A stretch of DNA of 64,000 nt from Pseudomonas lactucae (lineage in GTDB: Bacteria > Pseudomonadota > Gammaproteobacteria > Pseudomonadales > Pseudomonadaceae): the NCBI RefSeq assembly GCF_016937615.1, contig NZ_JAFHKI010000064.1:31421-95420 (forward strand), read 5' to 3'. Of this stretch, positions 7,399-14,467 are shown one piece after another; position 1 is the stretch's first letter; each line of letters begins with the position of its first letter. The position numbers and the translations under genes are program-made. Below the pieces are notes generated by a model. It did no database searches. It saw nothing but the letters and a program-made list of their open reading frames with translations, and had not been told where the DNA came from.

Positions 7399-7583
7399 GT
7401 GCTGGCTTCTCTTAGCGAGTAGTGGGTAACCAAGCCCTTAGGCTTGGAGCTTAAGACTATCTGCCGAGCGAGCTGCCGACCAGCAACGGCTGCCGACCTT
7501 AAAACCTTGAGATTTGCTTGAGAACGGCAGCGCATGCAACCCGCCCCAGGTATGCGCAAGGTATCGCCAACTGTAATATTACC

Positions 7584-7613
7584 TTGACATTACTTATAAA
7601 TTCTTGTAATAAT
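7584..7613 (+). promoter_or_regulatory. sigma70-like promoter for the toxin gene
   Basis: Perfect -35 TTGACA at 7584-7589, 18-base spacer, -10 AATAAT at 7608-7613 (five of six to consensus). ATTAC and GTAAT half-sites flank the spacer, a possible autoregulatory operator. A 27-codon frame (ATG 7708, with GAGG seven bases upstream) overlaps the toxin start and might couple its translation. The rest of 7399-7753 shows no gene. Confidence 0.6.
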
Positions 7614-7753
7614 AGAACTACCAGACAAACGTCTGTTTTTTAGAGCGCCGCCATAAGGCGGCAATTAGGCTGTGCTTGTAAAGGCAGTCACTAAATGAGG
7701 CAATAAAATGAATAGCTTACTAAATCCATCTATGCCAGGAGCATATAAAAACC

Positions 7754-8164
7754 ATGAAAAAGAAAAACGATACAACCGCCATCGAACGTAAACCTGATCT
7801 GCTAATAGAGTTCTACCCACACAAGGCTGTACTCAAGGAGATGGGTAAACTCCCAGATCAGGTGCGGGAAAGCTTCATCGTCAGCTTGCATCTGATGGCT
7901 AAACATCAACTGCCTGCTTGCGAGACCGATCAGTTGATCAGCATCCATAAGGATGTCTATGAACTGATAGAAAATGGATCCCCAGCTTACCGCTGTGTCT
8001 ATACGATAGAAGTAACAGGTAAAATCATCGTACTGCACGCGTGCAAGAAAACCACGAATGGACCCGATCCACAAATCAAGTCCACCGTGACGCTACGCCG
8101 GAAAGCCCTGATTTCAGAGCTCAAGGCGGACGCAAAAGCGTCGAAGAAAGAGAAAAAGAAGTAA
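7754..8164 (+). CDS. RelE/HigB-like (phage Gp49-like) toxin
   Basis: 136 residues. The central part has the order typical of the Gp49-like/HigB family: an early FYPHKAVLKEMGKLPDQVRESF helix region, then KDVYELIENGSPAYRCVY (the K..vyELr...yRv.Y pattern), then KIIVLHACKKTTNG (the ..vLHaF.KKt pattern). Such toxins are ribosome-dependent mRNA endonucleases. An extra Lys-rich tail (ASKKEKKK) follows the domain. The ATG at 7754 has AGGAG 12 bases upstream, a loose spacing, and may rely on the overlapping small frame from 7708. Its likely antitoxin lies downstream in the opposite orientation, unlike the usual same-strand toxin-antitoxin operon. Confidence 0.75.
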   Translation: MKKKNDTTAIERKPDLLIEFYPHKAVLKEMGKLPDQVRESFIVSLHLMAKHQLPACETDQLISIHKDVYELIENGSPAYRCVYTIEVTGKIIVLHACKKTTNGPDPQIKSTVTLRRKALISELKADAKASKKEKKK

Positions 8165-8175
8165 GGCTATAAATC

Positions 8176-8205
8176 AAGCGACGCTATCACAGCGTCGCTT
8201 TTTTT
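8176..8205. terminator. intrinsic terminator between convergent toxin and antitoxin genes
   Basis: AAGCGACGCT and AGCGTCGCTT form a perfect 10-bp stem with a five-base loop, followed by a T run on the + strand. The antitoxin stop codon (8187-8189) lies in the stem-loop. Confidence 0.85.
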
Positions 8206-8498
8206 ACGCTCATCACGAAAGGTTTCGCTTTGTTTTCTGGATTGAAGTCTGCGTCTACTTTGTAACCTATTCGGATTAGCATCTCCAAGAGAGTATCGAT
8301 AGAAAATTTCTCTAGATAGCCTTTGAATAGATTGCTCATTCGAGGTGCGCTGACGTTCAATTTTTTTGCAGCTACAGCTTGTGACCATTCATTATCGCGA
8401 ATCAATGTGATCAGAGTCATGAATAGCTGTGTTTTTAAATGCTTCATGTTGTACTCAACGGGATCCGTTGTGAACAGCTCGAATAGGTTCTGACTCAT
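8187..8498 (-). CDS. XRE-type HigA-like antitoxin
   Basis: 103 residues, ATG 8498 with GGAGG seven bases upstream. The helix-turn-helix core is EWSQAVAAKKLNVSAPRMSN followed by LFKGYLEKFSIDTLLEMLIR, the usual form of the HigA2/HTH_37 antitoxins that pair with Gp49-like toxins: a Q-x-A-A helix, a recognition helix with SAPRMSNL, then a G..KFSIDTLLEML dimer region. It is encoded tail-to-tail with the toxin at 7754-8164. A CCTCC/GGAGG inverted repeat (8506-8521) overlaps the start region and may be its operator. Confidence 0.75.
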   Translation of the reverse strand: MSQNLFELFTTDPVEYNMKHLKTQLFMTLITLIRDNEWSQAVAAKKLNVSAPRMSNLFKGYLEKFSIDTLLEMLIRIGYKVDADFNPENKAKPFVMSVKKATL

Positions 8499-8996
8499 AA
8501 TAAGTCCTCCCTAGGTGGAGGTCGCCTCTAGAATGAAAAGTAACAGGATTGCTCGACCTCTGAGCATGAGCGTTACCAGCCCACTGACGACAATATTATT
8601 ATCTTTTCTTGTAACATTGCAAGCGTTTTCTTCTGCTTTCTTCATTTGCCACGACCTTCATGCAGACGAGAAGGTCATGTCCATCGAGCTGATTCTCGGT
8701 AGACTCCGGTCAGTGCTTACCTAGGGCGGGAAAATACGGCCTTTCTGGAGCCGAATACTGGCCAGCAAAAAATGCTACCCAGCCCTCATCGGCTATAGCT
8801 GTGAGCACACGTCCCTATCCTACTGTCAATCCGCGGCGTGAGGCTGCCGGCGCTCGCTTGAGCGTTTCACCTAACCGTTGGTCGATATCGTTAGTATGCG
8901 ATACAGCTCACCTTACGAGTTCACGATGTCGGACAACGGTGATCGACTTTCAACCGAGCTGGCATGATGGATGGACAGGAACCCCACCTATTCGAC
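8499..8996. other. 498-bp intergenic region, no gene seen
   Basis: Only short frames without ribosome sites or recognisable protein sequence. It should contain the antitoxin promoter (reading leftward) and the downstream region of the PIN gene. No convincing terminator or repeat was found. Confidence 0.5.
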
Positions 8997-10007
8997 TCAG
9001 GTGTCGAGCATGTCCCACTCATCACCAAGAATCCATCGAAGGGCTGATAGCTTCCCATTAATCATGCCCCACTCGAAATCGCTCCAAGGGCCGGTATCCT
9101 CGTACTTTTGACGAACCTTTTCAGCGGCGGCAAGTGCTCCTTGCAAAATCGAAGGGTGGATTTGAAATGCCGATGTCTCGTTCTCGGCACCGTTTTCACC
9201 AACGGTAATCTCACCCAACTCAATACGATGCATCATGTTCATGTGCCGGTTGTACCAAACCTTGTCGACTAACTCGTCCATGGCTCCCAGAATTTCCTGA
9301 AGGCCACGCGTCTGGTCTTCCCAGGTCCACTCGTTTTCATAGTGGAATTCCTCAAGATCTAACAGATCTTCGATAGCTGGTTTCGTGGTATTGAAATAAA
9401 GGGAGGTTTTGCCGTCGAAGATCTCTGAAAAATCATCATGGGGCTGCCTGTGATCTTTACCTGAGAAGTCGGTAACGTTGTGAGTCACGAACCTGAAACT
9501 TTCGAAATTAGCTGCCTGATCGATTCGGAACTCTTGGAAGGCCTCGGCCAGCACCGCGTCGGCAACGCTATTCTTTTGTTTGTGGAATGGAGCTCTCTTA
9601 TCGATTGCTCGTTCGGCAGCCTTGATCTTGGCTGCATCTGTGATGGGTGTCTGGAAAGCCAGGTCAAACAGTTTAATCACGCGGTTGACGCTGCCTTGGG
9701 TCGCCTCCGAAAGGATTGGCAGCCGATGGTTCACATCATCAATGGTCTCCAGTGCGGCGTTTTTTCCTTCACCGCCGAATGACTGGATGATCCCTTTGAC
9801 GACACGGATCTCGCTGGCAATTCGCTTGCGCGTGGACTCAATGACCTTGTCCTTGTTTCGCTCGAATTCTATACGCACAAGCTCGGGCACCAGGAGCTTA
9901 ATGACTCCTTCTTCGACCAGATGCTCTATGGCAGTCAGCATTGGCAGCTCTGCTTTCTGTGTAGAAATATCCAACCAAACGCAGGTATCGAGCATTATTA
10001 AATGCAT
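8997..10007 (-). CDS. PIN-domain nuclease (DUF4935-like)
   Basis: 336 residues. The N-terminal half is a PIN fold: MHLIMLDTCVWLDIS (first acidic residue, D7), VPELVRIEFERNKDKV (conserved Glu region), KNSVADAVLAEAF (second Asp) and RFVTHNVTDFS (third Asp). The C-terminal roughly 150 residues are acidic and helical and carry no recognised motif. PIN nucleases of this length with a C-terminal extension occur in stand-alone RNase toxins and antiviral loci. It starts 27 bases after the HNH-nuclease gene's stop and probably shares its transcript. No small antitoxin gene (VapB-like) is adjacent. The nuclease assignment is firm; the cellular target is unknown. Confidence 0.8.
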   Translation of the reverse strand: MHLIMLDTCVWLDISTQKAELPMLTAIEHLVEEGVIKLLVPELVRIEFERNKDKVIESTRKRIASEIRVVKGIIQSFGGEGKNAALETIDDVNHRLPILSEATQGSVNRVIKLFDLAFQTPITDAAKIKAAERAIDKRAPFHKQKNSVADAVLAEAFQEFRIDQAANFESFRFVTHNVTDFSGKDHRQPHDDFSEIFDGKTSLYFNTTKPAIEDLLDLEEFHYENEWTWEDQTRGLQEILGAMDELVDKVWYNRHMNMMHRIELGEITVGENGAENETSAFQIHPSILQGALAAAEKVRQKYEDTGPWSDFEWGMINGKLSALRWILGDEWDMLDT

Positions 10008-10034
10008 TGAAGCTCCATTTCACTTTGCTGATCG

Positions 10035-11153
10035 CTAGACTTTGGCGCAGCCATCCCCAGATAACGGCTCATTACCATACCTGCCACTCAGTTCACGATG
10101 TACAACCCGGTGGCAACTCGCGCAGAGACATTCCAAATCCTCCAGGCTTGTCAGATGCCCTACCGCCATTTGCGCAACCTGCACGGTTCGATGGTGTACC
10201 TCGATGCAGGCCTCTCCGTTTTCTGCGCCGTAAGTTTCAACCGGATCCATTTTGCAGCGCTCGCAATAGAGTCGCCCGTGCTTCCTCTTGAATTCAGCTT
10301 TCTTGGCAATCGACAACCCTGGGGCGCGCTCCTTCCGTAAATGAGCCACGAGCCTGGGCTGCCCCTCAGTCCACACACGATCTTCATGCAGCGGAGGCAG
10401 TGCGGGATCAGCCACCAAGGCACCTTTGGGCACTATATGAAAGCCGGCATCCTCAAGTAGTTGGAAACAGACGCTGTTAACGCCGGCGGTGAAGTGTTTT
10501 GGCAGTATCTGAAATCCCAGAGCGCGTGTAGCAGCTAAGCCAAATACTGCCTTCGGTGGCAGTCGGAGGTGTTCATCAACGATCATGTCGTAATCGGTTG
10601 ACTCAGCAAAGCCAGGTGAATCAATCCCGCTGATCAGATCCTGAACAGCACGCCATATATGCTCGGCGGTGACTCCCCGAAGCACCTCAGCGGGAAGCCG
10701 ATCGAGGCTCCGTAGATTTTTATCTATTGGGGTACCGCCAAGCGCAAGACTCAACGCCTGCGCATCGCCCCCAGATATCTTCATCCGAATGCGTCGAGTG
10801 GAGTTGCCTCCCGAGGACTCAGAGGACGATCGGCCGACGGTCTTCATTCGAGTGGAAAGGACTTTCACAATCTGATCAACAGGCGCCTGACTCTCCTCCG
10901 AGGTCAGTATCGTTCGCTGAGAAATGGGAATGCCCTGAACGCGGCTGCTATCAACCCAGACGCCTTCTACTGCAAACGAGACCCGCTTCAGCCTGGCCAG
11001 CAAAACAGAAAGCCCCAGAGTATATTCGGAGTTGATCGCGCCCTTACCTTTGGTACCGCCACGGCTGTGGAATACAACCTCGTCCGACTCGATTCCGAAG
11101 TGAGCATCAATTGGACTGCCATCGTCGGAAATGACCTGAAAAAACCGCGCCAT
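10035..11153 (-). CDS. HNH endonuclease with N-terminal unknown domain (McrA-like)
   Basis: 372 residues. The C-terminal domain (about 285-352) is a zinc-binding HNH nuclease: RLYCERCKMDP (CxxC), EVHHRTVQV (catalytic HH), LCASCHRVVH (CxxCH...H). The N-terminal roughly 270 residues begin MARFFQVISDDGSPIDAHFG and are mixed alpha/beta with no named domain that I recognise. This organisation resembles ScoMcrA-type or other modification-dependent restriction nucleases, in which an N-terminal reader domain selects modified DNA. Lies between a predicted membrane protein gene and the PIN gene, all in one direction. A type IV restriction or antiphage role is inferred from architecture and island context. 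Confidence 0.8.
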   Translation of the reverse strand: MARFFQVISDDGSPIDAHFGIESDEVVFHSRGGTKGKGAINSEYTLGLSVLLARLKRVSFAVEGVWVDSSRVQGIPISQRTILTSEESQAPVDQIVKVLSTRMKTVGRSSSESSGGNSTRRIRMKISGGDAQALSLALGGTPIDKNLRSLDRLPAEVLRGVTAEHIWRAVQDLISGIDSPGFAESTDYDMIVDEHLRLPPKAVFGLAATRALGFQILPKHFTAGVNSVCFQLLEDAGFHIVPKGALVADPALPPLHEDRVWTEGQPRLVAHLRKERAPGLSIAKKAEFKRKHGRLYCERCKMDPVETYGAENGEACIEVHHRTVQVAQMAVGHLTSLEDLECLCASCHRVVHRELSGRYGNEPLSGDGCAKV

Positions 11154-11250
11154 GTCTGCGGCTGCTCCTTATAGTTTCAAGCGACTGGTGGTACTGCACG
11201 CGCAAGGCACATACCCTGACAAGAGGGGGCCCGTGCTCTCTGCAATCAGC

Positions 11251-11880
11251 TTATTCGTCTTCGCTGGTAGCCGTTTTACGCATGAGGCTTTTTCTTTCCA
11301 GCTCATCCAAATGAGCTATCACCTCCCCCATACTCTTATCTCTGCTCCACTCACCTATCACCGGTTCCTCAGGAGGCAAACCTGCATGTGAACGGAGCTT
11401 TCGGACTAACCCAGATACCTGAAGCCCTAATACGGCATAGCTCCGCCTTCTAACCCAAAAATACTCAGGATGATCCGGCGGGTCGTAATTAAATTCCTGG
11501 ATTCCTTGAAGCTTGCCATGGATTTTATCTTGTTGGTCAGGAATCCGAAGAATTGAATACATCAACTCCCTGGGTAAAAGCTTCCAATCAACGTCAAGTT
11601 CCAACGGTCTAAATACGGGAACGATGGTGGTAGTTTCCCACTGACCGTCATGACCAGCTGGCCGACCGCGCGACGTACCATCGTCCATGCAAACGTCATA
11701 GCATTGGCTTGCGAACCGGTCCAAGTGCGAAACGACAATAATGCCAAGGTACGTCGTGTTCTGGCTAACCGTACTACGCTTGACCCACCACTCCTTAATC
11801 AGAACGAAAAGGTTGCCGAGCAAGACGCCGCTGATACCTGCCGCTGCTGAGATGATCGCTGAAACGTTCCCTGAGTCCAT
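11251..11880 (-). CDS. membrane-anchored unknown protein
   Basis: 209 residues. An N-terminal hydrophobic segment (VSAIISAAAGISGVLLGNLF, residues 5-24) followed by a basic EWWVKR stretch predicts one membrane anchor with the rest in the cytoplasm. The soluble part contains SHLDRFASQCYDVCMDDG and an EYFWVRRRSYAVLGLQVSGL segment. No catalytic motif seen. Proteins of this kind (short membrane anchor and about 180 unknown residues) are common in prophages and islands. Same strand as the HNH and PIN genes with a 97-base gap, so a three-gene unit is possible. Confidence 0.6.
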   Translation of the reverse strand: MDSGNVSAIISAAAGISGVLLGNLFVLIKEWWVKRSTVSQNTTYLGIIVVSHLDRFASQCYDVCMDDGTSRGRPAGHDGQWETTTIVPVFRPLELDVDWKLLPRELMYSILRIPDQQDKIHGKLQGIQEFNYDPPDHPEYFWVRRRSYAVLGLQVSGLVRKLRSHAGLPPEEPVIGEWSRDKSMGEVIAHLDELERKSLMRKTATSEDE

Positions 11881-12237
11881 AAATGCCCCTGCGTGACCCG
11901 CATGACTGTAGCGACGTAACTGCTGATTGTAGGCGCAGAAGCCACCGACGCGTGGGAAAGAGATCGAGCCAAAAATTGACGTTCCGCTCCGATTCTAAGC
12001 ATCACCTGCGGCGGGTTCCTGCCAGTCACCTGAGGGCTCTTCGAGTGATGTTTCTATTAAACCTAATGCCGCTATGTCGAGGCTTTCAGGGCAATTATAG
12101 TCAGCGAGATAATTTAGGATATTTGGGAGCTGCTAAGCGCCCACTTATAGTCGAAAGCAACCGCTTCGGGAATGGATGGCGGGGACGAGAGACAGATCAC
12201 TGCCGGATACCTTTCCTTGGACTCAGTTCCGATTCAC
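11881..12237. other. intergenic region, no gene seen
   Basis: 357 bases with only frames lacking ribosome sites or familiar sequence. The promoter of the leftward genes starting at 11880 should lie here. Confidence 0.4.
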
Positions 12238-12474
12238 TTATGAATCCGACGGTGTGTCCGCTTGCGCACCGCGGCTCCCTGCCAACATTCCAACAGGCTC
12301 TTCAAGCGTGCTCTGAGCTGCAATATTTAAAAAACGTCCGCCTGTCACAGATCGGGTGGCAAGGATTGCCCCCGCTTCCTTGATGACCTGTTCCATAATC
12401 TGCCACTTGTTCGTTCTGACCTTCCGACGCCCTTTCATTTCGACCTCATCCGCCCGAATCACCAAAGTAATCAT
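12238..12474 (-). CDS. unknown small protein, 78 aa
   Basis: ATG at 12474, overlapping the end of the upstream gene by 29 bases, so translation may be coupled; the ribosome site (GCGAGA) is weak. The peptide has a basic, amphipathic part (MKGRRKVRTNKWQIMEQVIK) and a Gly/Ala-rich C-terminus. No family recognised. Could be spurious. Confidence 0.35.
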   Translation of the reverse strand: MITLVIRADEVEMKGRRKVRTNKWQIMEQVIKEAGAILATRSVTGGRFLNIAAQSTLEEPVGMLAGSRGAQADTPSDS

Positions 12475-12757
12475 TTCTCGCTACGAGCCCTAGATCCTCC
12501 GATAAATCAGCGCCGTCGTCCGCACTGAATATATTCTGAATTCGCCGCTCTTGACGAAGATATGCCAGTGCTTGAAAAAAGCAGCCCTCACAGAGATGTA
12601 CTTCGTAACGCTCACCGTCGTGGGAAGAGCCGAAGCCCCATTTCGCCTGAAGAGAGCCAAACTGGAACCCACCCATATCTACGCGAGTGGATGCGTCGCA
12701 CACATCGCATCTGACATCAATGACTGTCTCGACTTCGACTCGTCCGATAGTTTTCAT
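12446..12757 (-). CDS. small zinc-ribbon-like protein, 103 aa
   Basis: Start ATG 12757 chosen for GAGG about eight bases upstream, rather than 12781. Two Cys pairs, VRCDVCDAS and HLCEGCFFQAL, frame a region containing KWGFGSSHDGERYEVHLC and can bind one zinc ion; this pattern recalls small hypothetical proteins often found in Pseudomonas prophages and islands. Helical C-terminus with ALAYLRQERRIQ. An inverted repeat at 12794-12839 lies just upstream and could be an operator. Confidence 0.6.
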   Translation of the reverse strand: MKTIGRVEVETVIDVRCDVCDASTRVDMGGFQFGSLQAKWGFGSSHDGERYEVHLCEGCFFQALAYLRQERRIQNIFSADDGADLSEDLGLVARNDYFGDSGG

Positions 12758-12793
12758 TGCCGACACCTCAATTCGCCCCATGCCCAGCTTTCA

Positions 12794-12839
12794 TAGTCAC
12801 GACGACATCGCCAAAAAGCGCCAGATACCGACGTGACTA
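12794..12839. promoter_or_regulatory. long imperfect inverted repeat upstream of the zinc-ribbon gene
   Basis: TAGTCACG at the left edge and CGTGACTA at the right edge match perfectly; inner parts match partly. It is centred about 60 bases upstream of the ATG at 12757, so it may be an operator or an RNA hairpin. Confidence 0.4.
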
Positions 12840-13597
12840 AATAAAATCTAGCCTAGGGCGGGTCCTACGATTTTGTCACGAACGGCCATTGAGTCAGCCT
12901 ATCTCGAGCTTCATCAAGAGTCTGCGAGTCGCATCGCGGTTGATGACGCCGCGTTCCATGCCTCACAGCGTATAGAAATACTAACGCCCATCCTTTAACC
13001 TGGTTTATTGCTGCATTTGAGCCGTTTTTTGTGCAAAAAAACGTAGTTTTAGCTAGGCCATTTATTAGTGGTGCGGTTGAGGTGTGTTAAAGGGAAAAAG
13101 CCGGACCCTTGGGGGAAGTGAGCGGTGGTTGGTGGGCATCAAGGCGTGGATGAGTGTTTTTTTGGACAGCTGTCCTAGGGTGCGCAATGGGGTACTGGAT
13201 GGGTGTCTTCGGGGCATTCAAGGGAATCCATAAGGCATTAGCGGTGCTTTGGTGGTGCTAAGCGGGAATTGGAAGGGGCCTCGTCACCCCCGCTTTGGTC
13301 CAAAACAGCGAAAAAGCGCTTTAAGCGCTAAGGTCCGCACAAAAAAAGGCTCCATTGCCCTTCGGGTCCGTCGTTTGATACAAGCGCCTAGTTTAATCAG
13401 CAGAGGAACCAGCACCTGGGAACCAGGCTTAGGCATCCGCAGCAGCGGAGGCGTCCTATAAGTACATTGGCGGTACAGTCCCCAGTCGTAACCACTTTTA
13501 CAAGACTGGCAAAAACTCAGCGTTAACAGAAGGTTAGCCCTGTTGTACCTTTGCCTACCCTCGCCTAGACTTACATGGCCTCGGAGTGTCATTCGGT
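12840..13597. other. 758-bp non-coding right end of the island
   Basis: No supported gene. One minus-strand frame of 21 codons (MERGVINRDATRRLLMKLEI) near 12900-12960 may be a gene fragment. The region next to attR would be expected to hold recombinase arm sites, but I cannot assign them. Confidence 0.4.
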
Positions 13598-13644
13598 GAC
13601 TCATAATCCTTTGGTCCACGGTTCAAGTCCGTGTGGGCCCACCA
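13598..13644 (+). repeat. attR: 47-bp partial tRNA copy
   Basis: Exact duplicate of 2793-2839 (anticodon loop to CCA). No tRNA 5' half precedes it, so this is the island-side remnant. The tRNA's original terminator follows six bases later. Confidence 0.93.
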
Positions 13645-13649
13645 ACTCC

Positions 13650-13680
13650 AAAGCCGCGCATTGCGCGGCTTTCGCGTTTC
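13650..13680 (+). terminator. original tRNA terminator, displaced by the island
   Basis: AAAGCCGCGC pairs with GCGCGGCTTT around a three-base loop, followed by CGCGTTTC. It directly follows the attR tRNA fragment and is the ancestral 3' flank of the tRNA gene. Confidence 0.8.
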
Positions 13681-13875
13681 TGGCGTTTGGTTTTCCACCG
13701 AACTTTCGTCACACAGACAACTCGTGCAACGCTGCCGTCGCCAGGGGGGATTCGTTTAACCAGCAAACTTCTATCAGTTTTTATGCATACCCGTTAACCG
13801 TTCTTTAGCCATTACCTGCTAACCGATACAAGCCTGTAACATGCCCGCCCATTGCCGCCCGTCACGGAGCCTCCC

Positions 13876-14322
13876 TTGCCTGTCCTGGATGAAATCGATC
13901 GTCAGTTGATCGCCGCGCTGCAGATCAACGCCCGCGAAAGCGTCGCCATGCTTGCCCGACAGTTGGGCATTGCGCGCACCACGGTGACGTCGCGTCTGGC
14001 GCGCCTGGAGAAAACCCAGGTGATCACCGGTTATGGCGTGCGCCTCGGGCAACGTGTGGTGGATGGCGGGCTGCAGGCGTATGTCGGGATTACCGTCCAG
14101 GCGCGTTCGGGTAAGGAAGTGCTGCGCAGGCTCAGCGCCATGGCCCAGGTGCAGCAGTTATGCGCGGTCAGCGGCGAATTCGACTATGTGGCCTGGCTGC
14201 GCACCGATTCGCCGGAGCAGCTTGATCAGTTGCTGGACCAGATCGGCAGCGTCGACGGCGTGGAGAAAACCACCACCTCGATCATCCTCAGCAATAAATT
14301 GGATCGCGGCCAACCCATCTGA
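13876..14322 (+). CDS. Lrp/AsnC-family regulator of lysine catabolism (inferred)
   Basis: 148 residues from the TTG at 13876, chosen because GGAG lies six bases upstream; an upstream in-frame TTG at 13852 has no site. N-terminal helix-turn-helix (ESVAMLARQLGIARTTVTSR) and C-terminal RAM ligand-binding domain (AYVGITVQARSGKEVLRRLS through VEKTTTSIILSNKLDRG). Proteins of this family sense amino acids and act as dimers or higher oligomers. It lies upstream of davB in the same direction, the arrangement I recall at PP0384-PP0382 in P. putida, so it probably activates davBA in response to lysine or a related amino acid. Confidence 0.9.
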   Translation: MPVLDEIDRQLIAALQINARESVAMLARQLGIARTTVTSRLARLEKTQVITGYGVRLGQRVVDGGLQAYVGITVQARSGKEVLRRLSAMAQVQQLCAVSGEFDYVAWLRTDSPEQLDQLLDQIGSVDGVEKTTTSIILSNKLDRGQPI

Positions 14323-14370
14323 CCGCCAATCTCGTCACTTTGACTAAAAATAGTTCATTACGACGACACT

Positions 14371-14393
14371 TTGCGTCTTATTAACGGACGCAA
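14371..14393. promoter_or_regulatory. inverted repeat upstream of davB, candidate Lrp-type operator
   Basis: TTGCGTC and GACGCAA are perfect 7-bp arms separated by nine bases, about 75 bases upstream of the davB start, in the AT-rich intergenic region. Spacing and symmetry fit an AsnC/Lrp dimer site. Confidence 0.5.
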
Positions 14394-14467
14394 CGCTCCC
14401 TAAACTGGCTGCCATCTTTTCCTATACTCAACGGGTCGCCCCCGTCGAGTCGCCAGTAAGGTCAGCC

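Larger units (their letters stand above)
2793..13644 (+). mobile_element. tRNA-inserted genomic island, about 10.8 kb
   Basis: Bounded by perfect 47-bp direct repeats that correspond to the tRNA 3' end. The tRNA's own intrinsic terminator now lies after the distal copy (13650). Genes inside are more AT-rich and less conserved than the flanks: a broken integrase next to the tRNA, a second intact tyrosine recombinase, tandem hairpin repeats, a toxin-antitoxin-like pair, HEPN, PIN and HNH proteins and several unknowns. No conjugation, phage structural or transposase genes are visible, so it is probably an integrative element that depends on a helper or is decaying. Confidence 0.9.

Noticed and set aside
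8515..8724. 69-aa plus-strand frame with a hydrophobic middle upstream of the antitoxin
   Set aside because: No ribosome binding site and it lies over the antitoxin promoter region; no family resemblance.
13284..13619. 111-aa minus-strand frame near attR
   Set aside because: Starts inside the attR tRNA fragment and has no ribosome site or recognisable sequence.
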